Shown here piece by piece: positions 55,800 through 64,000 of a DNA stretch of 64,000 nucleotides. The stretch lies in assembly GCA_958299035.1 (NCBI GenBank), contig CATQJL010000112.1:7107825-7171824 (forward strand). Direction: 5' to 3'. Position 1 is the first letter of the stretch. Each line of letters opens with the position of its first letter. The notes under the pieces were generated by a model. The model did no database searches. It was not told the origin of the DNA and worked only from the letters and a program-made list of their open reading frames with translations. Made by a program: the position numbers and the translations under genes. The DNA is from Cylicocyclus nassatus. Lineage: Eukaryota > Nematoda > Chromadorea > Rhabditida > Strongylidae.

Positions 55800-57043
55800 C
55801 AGTGACCGCCAAAAAGTTGCGGACAAGCCGCCTTCCTTTTTTCATCGCTCATTTTCCGATTGAAAACAAAGATGAAAAAATGTTTGGATTGCATGAGGTG
55901 ATAGAGCTTTTCAAGAGCTACAACCCATACATTGTGCTTTCTGGAAAACATGCTTTTTAAAAATTTTAAAAATCTTTTTCTAAAAAAAGTCCGAAAATGG
56001 CCGCGTCACAATGTCGCGGACAATAATTCTTCGAACGCAAAAATTTTCTTTTGAGTCCTATTTTGAAGCGGAAACACAAGTTATCCGGACAGGTAAACAT
56101 ACTACTTTACAGAGCTCGTCAAGAACTACACACTAGTTATGGTTGCTTCCCCAAAAAACGCAAGCTTGAGTTTTATTTTGCTTTTTTCAAAAAATAACTT
56201 CTAATTTCCTGTCAGTTTTCTTGTAATAGATCCACTTCGAAGCTTTAAGACTGTTCTGGTGTTCATAAGAGCTTTCACGCGAATCACCTCTAAGGCTGCA
56301 CTTTTTCACCCTATCCGCCAAATCTCTGAAACTTCTCAAACTCAACTCATTTGCATTTCATCGTGTAGAGGAAGTCTCGTTCTTTCGAATGAGCCTAATT
56401 GCAGGCTCAAATATTGATTGCAGGCCGAGTTACGAGCCTGCAAAGCGGTACAAGTCAGTGGTGAGGTGCAGGTGGGGTCATGTGCAAGCACTGCCAAGGG
56501 CCATTTTCTGCAAAGAAACTCGTCAGCACATGTCCGAGGCATAGAGGATGGCAAAGAGCATCTATTTTATCCAGACGGCTTTATTGGGATGTCTTGAACA
56601 GGTTTACGTGTGAAGAAATTTGGCTTGATAGAGGAAATTAGAAGTTATTTTTTGAAAAAAGCAAAATAAAACTCAAGCTTGCGTTTTTTGGGGAAGCAAC
56701 CATAACTAGTGTGTAGTTCTTGACGAGCTCTGTATAGTAGTATGTTTACCTGTCCGGATAACTTGTGTTTCCTCTTCAAAATAGGACTCAAAAGAAAATT
56801 TTTGCGTTCGAAGAATTACTGTCCGCGACATTGTGACGCGGCCATTTTCGGACTTTTTTTTAGAAAAAGATTCTTAAAATTTTTAGAATACATGTGTCTC
56901 AAAAAGCTCGAAATGTATATTGTAGAGCTTGAAGAGCTCTGTCACCTCACGCAATTATTACATTTTTTCATCCTTGTTTTCCCTCTGAAAAAGAGCGATG
57001 AAAAAGGGAGAGGGGTTTGTCCGCAACTTTCTGGCGGTCACTG
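55800..57043. mobile_element. 1244-bp Tc1-like foldback MITE
   Basis: The ends CAGTGACCGCCAAAAAGTTG and, as complement, CAGTGACCGCCAGAAAGTTG are flanked by TA (55798-55799, 57044-57045). Arms of about 410-430 bp (55800-56225 and 56640-57043) are near-identical inverted copies. Short open frames inside the arms are by-products of the repeat. CAGTG...CCAAAAAG ends resemble Tc1-type termini. Confidence 0.9.
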
Positions 57044-57045
57044 TA

Positions 57046-58558
57046 TATGACAACAGTATATAACAAATTCAACAGGATTGCTATCGCTGAAGATCTGCTC
57101 CATGGCTAGAAATTTGTCAGGTGCCATTCGTTAAAGATAGGAAAATCTTCAGATAGTATTGCATCCAGATCAGAGTAAAGTTCAAAACTGGAATCGCAGC
57201 TTAGTTTGATAGTCTTCTTTGTTTCATAAAAGAGTATCTTTCGTAGTCAAAACCAGCCTCTAACGTTCATGCATCAAAGACAGCCGACCTTCGCTTTGAT
57301 GTATCGTCAATTTGCACCAAGCTTAAACTCAACGGCATGCTTAACGTTAACGAAATCGAGCGAGTATTTATAATGAACACTCCTGACTGTTATCCAAAAA
57401 TTAAGTAAGAAAAACGCCTAATTCGCTCTTAGGCCTTTGTATAGCAGCTAGAATATTAGAGGATCTTAAGAAAAATGCACTCCTATCTACTTTGATCGAC
57501 GAGTACGCAATAGTTTCTCTCTCGCATATTTAATCGAGACGCCAGAATGAAAGTGTTCACCAGCGTACAGAATGCCCAAAGAAATTCACGCTCTCTATAT
57601 GAACAGCTCTGCGGTTAGGTACCGAAATGCAGGGAATGAATGGCTTCAACTCAGATTTGCAATAGCAAACGAGTCACCGATTCCATCTCATTAGTGTAGA
57701 TTACTTTAAAAATATGATAGAGTTTTCCTACAGCAAGAAAATTATCCGAAAGAGCTGGTAAATTGATTATTAGGTTTATTAGCATTGCTGTCCATATATG
57801 AGCCTTACGCTTCAAAGTACTTTCTAGTTCAAAGTTAGACAGCTACACCGTAACAGCGACTTCTTCAACAACTCGCAAAACTCTCTTATCATAACTTATA
57901 ATAACGGGCTAAGGATGTTTACGTGACTTTGTGTGTCTGTCTGTGTGAGAGTGTGTCTGTTACGAAATTCGTAGAGCGTGCTCCAGCCAACCTCCTGGGC
58001 CCAAAATTCGCACAGCGCATGCTAGCCGCAAGAAAATCCAACATGCAAAAGCACGAGCAGATTTGTTGAGTGGATCCCTCAGAAATTGCGCGTCAAACGG
58101 GTCCCCCTGGCTTCTATACCGCAAAATTCGGCCCGTATCACCACTTTTTGCAGAGTCGTGGACGAATTTGGTAGGCAACTGTGCAAGCGATGAAGTTTAG
58201 CCCGAAAAGTGGTCGAAAGTTTACTGCATAACGAAAACGGCGCCAAAAGAATTGGTTGTGTAAATGGTCAATTTGCCAAGGTTCTAGCTAAGCGCTTGAG
58301 AAGATTTTCGCACAGAAATGTAGCTCACGGCTACTATTACCTCTACGGCGACTAACAAGCCATGACAAATCCAAAAACCTATTCAAATTTGCGTTTGTCT
58401 TCTTGCGAAAAGTTTCATCCACGCGAAATCACCGATCTCACGTAAAAAAACTTTCTAAATGAGTGGTTGTTTACATTTTATTCGTGGTAGTCGGCATAGC
58501 GCGGTGAGTTTCAGTACCACGATTCTACGAGAATGAGTAAGGCACATAGATAGTAGAG
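57046..58558. other. No supported gene; possible old repeats
   Basis: GTGTGTCTGTCTGTGTGAGA near 57930 recalls Helitron 5' regions but no CTAG end could be paired. 57620-57700 and 58745-58860 show weak similarity to CAGGGTGTCCC-family interiors. Confidence 0.35.
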
Positions 58559-58596
58559 CCAGTGCGAGCCTCTGCGAAGCAGAGGTGACGCACTGG
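58559..58596. other. 38-bp perfect two-block hairpin
   Basis: CCAGTGCG pairs with CGCACTGG, and inside CCTCTGC pairs with GCAGAGG around a GAA loop, with small internal bulges. Outer GTAGAG (58552) and CTCTAC (about 58610) could extend the stem. Confidence 0.65.
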
Positions 58597-59772
58597 TACA
58601 TACATATTGCTCTACAAGCATGTGGAAAGTTATTTAGTGGAATCAGCGGGTTCACGATTTTTACCAGAAAGGTTTTCAGGAGTAAGGAATTTTATCATTA
58701 CGGCAGCTGATTTGCAAATAATGATAATGTGGATCGTATCGTAATCCTACAATGCGGAGAAAAAGACGAATCGTTCTGCAAATCTGAATGACGCCAGCTA
58801 TACGCTAAAGATGCTCGAAAGCTGTGCAGATAAGGGAAGTATTAGCGATCGAACATTACATTAGACAGATTATATTAGACAACAGATTTTACTAGCAAGA
58901 GTTTTCCTCATGAATTTGAGCTTCTGCATATATTAGCCTTTTACACCCTTATTCCGCAACAAATGAAAGATCTTGAGTTGAAGGGCGCACTTTGGAGTTT
59001 TTCTTGCAAGAACGTATTCCTAGGGTGAGACTACTACCGAGACGGTACTGAGACGGTACTACCGCTTGGAGATTTTAGACCTAATATCTCCTTACACTAA
59101 GAAATTTATAATTTCTTATACGTTAAAAAGAGCAAGAAAAGCACTTTCAGCAATGATACTAACGATACAGCGTTACAGATGAAATCTTCTCAGGACATCT
59201 ACTTCGAACATAAGGCAAAAAAATCGGACAGAACTTATGTAGCAGCCTAATATACACTTTTTGAGACAGCTTATAAGTAAGAGGAGATAGGCTCGTAGTA
59301 GACCTCTGTTCAGCTCAACTCGGCTGGGGGCGGGCCTACATTGAATGTAGAGCGCCTCAGTTCGGCATCCGATGAGCCATCGATCCGGATTCGGATCTCT
59401 TTCTCCTAGAGATATTGTGTGTTCTCAAAAACTAAACCTCTTGAGCGGTTTGGCCAAAAGGCTAAATAAATGGGTTTAAACGCAAAAGTCCATGTTCAAA
59501 GACGGCTAGTGGCAAATTTTTGAGCCATCGCAGGACAATCTTTGATATAGGCCGTCCGCGCTGCGCACGGAGAGCAACGCTGTTGCGTCCATTGAAGATA
59601 ATTCATGTCTGGAAGAAGCGCAGAGAAAGCAGGCGGCGAGAGTGCACGAGTGGAGAGAGGGATGATCGCAATACACACCTTGCGCGCTCTCCGCGCCTCG
59701 CGCGGACGTATAGCGGCCGTTATCAAGAAAAATCGATGGCGACCGCTATCAAGGATATCGCCAAGCAAACAA
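58597..59772. other. No supported gene; GC-richer stretch upstream of candidate exon
   Basis: 58.6-59.3 kb is AT-rich. 59540-59770 is distinctly GC-richer with many CGCG words, directly upstream of the ATG at 59773, as a promoter or 5' UTR could be. Confidence 0.35.
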
Positions 59773-59885
59773 ATGGATAAAACAAAACTCTCATATTTTG
59801 ACGAGGTTTACGAAAAAACGAAAATGTTGGAACGTAAAGCAGATGAAACAAATCAAGAAATCCTTGCAGTTTTTGAAAGAGAAAC
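59773..59885 (+). CDS. Candidate first coding exon, coiled-coil-like
   Basis: The ATG lies in context CAAACAAATGG. The 37 codons encode MDKTKLSYFDEVYEKTKMLE then RKADETNQEILAVFERE, highly charged and helix-prone, and end GAAAC|gtaagg, a good donor, in phase 2. The stop follows at once if unspliced. No next exon was found before the MITE at 60554 and the LINE remnant. The protein is not recognised. Confidence 0.4.
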
Positions 59886-60553
59886 GTAAGGAAACCCTAA
59901 AAAAAGAAAACTTTTTTGCTTTTCTTGCTGCAAGCAGCTGTTCATTGATCCTCTCCCTTCTAGGCCTCGAAATTGTGCAACTTTGAGAATCTTGCACCAC
60001 AGTAGTACGCCAACTGAATTGCCCCGTAAGTTACCCACGAGCAATTACGGGAAATTTGTCTGATTCTCTTCTTTTGCACACCATCTCTCCCATTTCACCT
60101 TAAAATTCAACGGGTGGCATTCTGGTGAACTGACCGTGACACTTGACCTAACAATCTTCTGACCGTTGAAATGACTAACCTAAAGCACAAGATGGGCGGG
60201 ATTAGGTTCACCCGAAGAAGTTCTTTTGCATGACTAATCTCAAGTCACCTGACATGAATGGGCGTTTACTACGGGCCTATGCGGGGGGAAAGTCATTGCT
60301 GACTCCAATGCCTTTCACATGTACGCCTTTCTAATGGATGTTAAAGGTGATTTTTCTGATGGAAATGACGAGACTGAGACGGTCTGCATTTTTATGAGAC
60401 GGAATGATGATGAGGAGGAAAACGAAGGGAGGGGGTTGGGGCTAACAACAGAGACCTACACAGATAGTATTTTGCTAATGTAATCATGAAAATCGTCACC
60501 TTTTCAGTCTACAGGATTCAGCCTTTCTAGAAAACAATATACTAACCCCTCAA
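59886..60553. other. No supported gene
   Basis: Mixed sequence with no paired repeats or exon signals that I can support. Confidence 0.35.
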
Positions 60554-60887
60554 AGGCAGTGTCCGGGCAAGATGGGGTTTTGGGATTTTAGTGCCATGCG
60601 AGAGTGGGCCCCCTCAGGAAGCTTACGCATTAGGGAGGGGTGCTTCGAGCTGTCCGAATTGCTGCTATGCGGCAGAGTACGCATGCCGCCACAGTTGAAA
60701 ATGTAGGGTCCGGCAGCGACTCTGCGTTTCTGCCTTGGTGGGGACCGTCAAATTTCAAATTGTGCGCCTTTAGGAAGTGTATGTTTTCGCCGTCGCGCCT
60801 TCTAATATGGATTTTCGGATTCGGCGTTGCGGATAACTTCTGGTAAGTGGATTTTCTAGAAATCGAGTTTTTGCCCGGACACTGCCT
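60554..60887. mobile_element. TTAA-type MITE, related subfamily
   Basis: It starts AGGCAGTGTCCGGGCAA and ends TTGCCCGGACACTGCCT, flanked by TCAA and TTAA. The terminus differs from the AGGCACCGTCCACCC family but keeps the AGGCA start, a similar length (334 bp) and the same target. Confidence 0.82.
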
Positions 60888-60949
60888 TTAAGCTGTGAAA
60901 TTGCGCTCAGTAACGCGTAAAGGAATAGTAGCAAGAAACTATCCACTTG

Positions 60950-62530
60950 GTTAATGGACAATCATGTCATCACTGTAGAGCAGCATGGCTTCTTCAAGAT
61001 TGCTCCAACAACATTACTATCAGATACTGCTTTTGACTGTCTTACCGCTGTAAACAACGTAAATCAATTGTTATCACTTACTTCGATCTTTCAAAAACTT
61101 TCGACAAAGTTAACCATCGCAAACTTCTTTCGAAGCTGTGTGAAGCTCTATGGGAAAAGAGGCGCACTGGTTTCGTGGTTAACGTCTTACCTCAAGACAG
61201 AGGTATGACAGTTCGAGTAGAACATGAATACTCAGGCCGTTATCATTGCAGTACATGGTGGGGTTTCACAAGGTGGTATTCTTTCACCTCTTTTTTTAAA
61301 TTTATGTGACTGTTACCTGTTCACCTAAAAACCCATTTTGTAAAGATACACATGTTTGCTGATGATATTAAAGTACTGCTATGATACTAGCCAACAACAT
61401 AAAGTTTTGAGTGCAATTTCGTTATCAATGCAAAAAATGTTATTGTAGTCCAAGGAATGGGATACTCCTCTCAACCCATCTAAGGCCACCGTGATGCGCC
61501 CTGCTGACACACCTTGTTGCACTTACAACTGCGGTGGCATCGCTCTTGAGTATTCCACTCGCGTACGTGATATTGGTGTTATGATTGGAAACTTTCTCAA
61601 ATTCTCCTCGCCCCCTTCCCCGCACATCGACTTAGTGATAAAAAAAGACATCTTTGCTTTTAACAATTTTTAGAAACATTCATAGCAATGATCCTGCTTT
61701 TTTCTTTTTTCTATATATGCTTCCTCTGTCTGAAATCCGTTTTTGAAGCGAAACATACATAGAAGAAAAAAAATTCAAAAAACGTTCACGAGGTTACTTT
61801 TCTATTTATGTTTTCCCAATGAGGTTAACCTTCAGAGTCTAAAGTACAGACGAATCATTATGATCTTACTCTTTGTTTTTGAATATTGCGCTCGAAAACC
61901 AGACTCCCAGACGGCAAATTTTGGGTCTTTAGACTCTACAGCGAACGATCAGTAGTGAGAAAAAAGTTTTCATGACCTTCAACTCATTCATCTGTCAAAC
62001 ATCCAGATAGTTTCCCACTTCCAGATCACATTATCTCAAGCAAAAATTCCAAAATTTTTCGAAAAAGACTACAATATACGTGCTGCAGCTTCTCAATATC
62101 TGTGATTTATAGATTTATTCTATGCAGATGTACCATCCAACTATTCGAAACCACGTTTCAACCCGCTCATCATCAAAAGCCATGTTCTGCTGCTTTTAGA
62201 TCAGTGTGAAATTCCCATATCTGTAGCCTCAGGATATGAGGCTTTCTTTGAGCTGCATCCCCTCCCCAGCGTGAATGTTAGTGCACGCAGAACTTATGTT
62301 GCCTTGAGTGATCAGAAAGGTTAAAGAAGATTTTCCGCTCATTATTTCCAGTATTCTGATTTTGCGTGAAAAGATTGGCATTTAATTCATCTACACAATA
62401 AGCTGATACATGCTCTTTTTTGGCTCCGCTCAGGACTCCGTAAACAATAACCCGTTTGCTTTTTAGTCCAAGATGTTCAGCTCGCTCTATGAGCTATCTG
62501 TGCCGAGCCCTGGGCGCAAGATTTACAATG
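60950..62530 (+). pseudogene. Decayed non-LTR (LINE) reverse transcriptase
   Basis: RT blocks appear in shifting frames. QHGFF...TTLLSD near 60983-61020 is the block that normally reads QHGF...ST. TYFDLSKTFDKVNHRKLLSK from about 61079 is motif A with its catalytic Asp. GGILSPLFF-like text lies near 61272. MFADDIKVLL near 61350-61379 is the FADD catalytic pair. NPSKATVM then RVRDIGVMI...LKFS near 61475-61605 fit the thumb of CR1/Jockey-like elements. Later text to about 62530 is weaker. Many frameshifts and stops make it inactive. The 5' part, including any endonuclease, is absent. Confidence 0.72.
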
Positions 62531-64000
62531 ATGAATGTACGCGCACCTTGTTCCGCCCTCTCAACTAACACTGTTTCTGCGGGTTCGTCATGCAGTTGCT
62601 TTTGGCACATACCATTGTGACTCAAGCCGAGCTCCTAGAATATCATACTTCAGAATAAGCAAGAGAGACTAGTACAATAACAGGATCTATATAATATAAG
62701 ATACGACGGGAACATTAGGGAACATTATTGGTATAATATTTGCTATAGAACGTGATTCTCTGTTGCGAATTTACACCGCACTGTTGGCGAATGAATAGGT
62801 TTTGTCACATGGCCAAAATGCACCGTATTTTGATAAGTGATGCTCATATGTAATCGCAGTACGAAGAACATCGAGATTAAGGGCTTGCACAAAGTGACCA
62901 TAAGGGCCACACAAAGTGACTACTTCTCACAAGACTGCATTTCAATTATAGCTTGTCAGTTGTTATCCGATGCTATACCCTGTTGTTATGTTTAAACTTG
63001 TCCTTCTGTGTCGCATGAGTAAGTGTAAGACGGGCGCTTTTTTGACTGATACAGTAATCTTATTTCACTTTTCTTGCTGATGGTGGGAGAGCGAGCGTCT
63101 TATTGTTAGAAATGGTGGAGCGCCGACAAAGAAACGAGGGACATTTGCGAAAGCAAATGGTCAGCACTTGTTGTCGCATAGTCCGGAGTAAGCATAGGGA
63201 AATAAATTTGGAGATTGGAATTTGCCGACTTCTAAGGGATACTACATTCCGCATCTCGTAGTCCGATGAATACATCTCAAAATTTCCAAAAGTCTCTTAA
63301 AATGGTTTAACGCCATCGCGACGGAGTTCATTTACTCTACTCTTAAGCTTGTGCGCAGATTCGAAAATATAATCCCGAATATCGAAGATAAAGTTTCTAA
63401 GAATTATGACAACACGGTTTTTCAACTCATTATATTGGAAAAAAACCTTGAACGGGCCAAAAATTGGCTTTGAGACTTCACTTGCAAGTTAGGAAACTGA
63501 TATTCGAACGTGGAGAAGACGGAAATTTGAAGTATTTTGAAAACTTTTGCATGTTAGTAAAAACGACGAGTACTTTTGCTAATGGCAAGATCTTTTAATT
63601 GCATTTCTTCGTGTAGTTGTACCTCGCACGCGTTAGGGAGCCTCCAGACCGCGCCGGGACGGCACCGGTTGTCGCTTTTGCAGCCGTTAGCTGCTTTCGC
63701 GCCAGTGCCGCTAATGCAGCTGAAGCGCACTGCGTCAGATTTTGTCCTTGGGCGTAGCCTATTGGCGCTAGATGCTAGGCTTTTCGATTTCTTTGTCATC
63801 ATTCTTTTGTTTCCAAAGTTCTCTTTTTTGCTGTAGTAATCCATTGCAGATTTGGTTCATTTGATCTGGATTCCTTTATTTTCGGTCCTCTACGATGCTG
63901 GAAAAATCGATTCATTGTCGAGTGAAACCCTTTCAATCTAAATCCCGCTGTAGAGCTATTGCTGGATTGCAAGGCAAGGCCTTTTCGACATCTGTCTCGT
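62531..64000. other. No supported gene
   Basis: Mostly AT-rich. 63620-63780 is GC-richer and open on both strands, but with no splice context or recognisable motif I do not call a gene. Confidence 0.35.

Noticed and set aside
55724..55960. 78-codon open frame at the start of the Tc1-like foldback
   Set aside because: Most of it is the repeat arm itself and a similar frame appears in the other arm. There is no sign of a transposase.
57895..58240. Fifth Helitron copy
   Set aside because: GTGTGTCTGTCTG resembles Helitron 5' regions but no TC start, CTAG end or shared interior could be paired.
63554..63844. GC-rich 96-codon open frame on the minus strand
   Set aside because: The opposite strand is also open over the same stretch, and there is no motif or splice signal.

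Overview
This is a repeat-rich eukaryotic window, most likely from a nematode genome, perhaps a strongylid or hookworm relative. That placement is inferred from the repeat types (BEL/Pao, Penelope-like, Helitron, Tc1/mariner, piggyBac-like and PIF-like elements), short AT-rich introns with TTTTCAG-like acceptors, and the lack of any long intact ORF. I see no bacterial operon, ribosomal RNA or CRISPR array. Most of the sequence is interspersed repeats at different stages of decay, often inserted inside one another.

Layout. 1-6312 is a decayed BEL/Pao retrotransposon missing its 5' end: gag zinc knuckles, protease, reverse transcriptase, RNase H, integrase and a C-terminal domain, broken by frameshifts, stops and an inserted 217-bp MITE. 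8.4-9.2 kb holds exon-like pieces of an unresolved gene. 9.55-10.6 kb is a tRNA-related repeat cut off by the 3' end of a Ty3/Gypsy element with its LTR. 11-13.3 kb holds a TTAA-flanked MITE and a Helitron. 13.99-16.3 kb holds the best host-gene evidence: seven exons in consistent splice phase. 16.9-19.1 kb holds a mariner-type MITE and a Penelope-like element with inverted terminal repeats. 20.4-42.5 kb holds scattered candidate exons on the + strand, ending at 42467 with an AATAAA overlapping the stop, separated by many MITEs and foldback elements. 42.5-60.9 kb is mainly foldbacks, Helitrons and MITEs with a few candidate exons. 60.95-62.5 kb is a decayed non-LTR (LINE) reverse transcriptase.

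The genes do not form a pathway. The window reads as one or more host genes with very large introns that have collected transposons. Several insertions can be ordered in time: a TA-flanked MITE and a PIF-like MITE each lie inside a Helitron, an hAT-like MITE lies inside a foldback whose other arm preserves the empty site, and a TA-flanked MITE lies inside the BEL/Pao pol. None of the autonomous elements seen here appears able to move. I found no convincing new biological system. The most unusual items are a repeat family with a tRNA-like module at the downstream end, the TTCGAA-rich hAT-like MITE, the Penelope copy with inverted repeats, and a pair of TGACGTCA sites in degenerate direct repeats.
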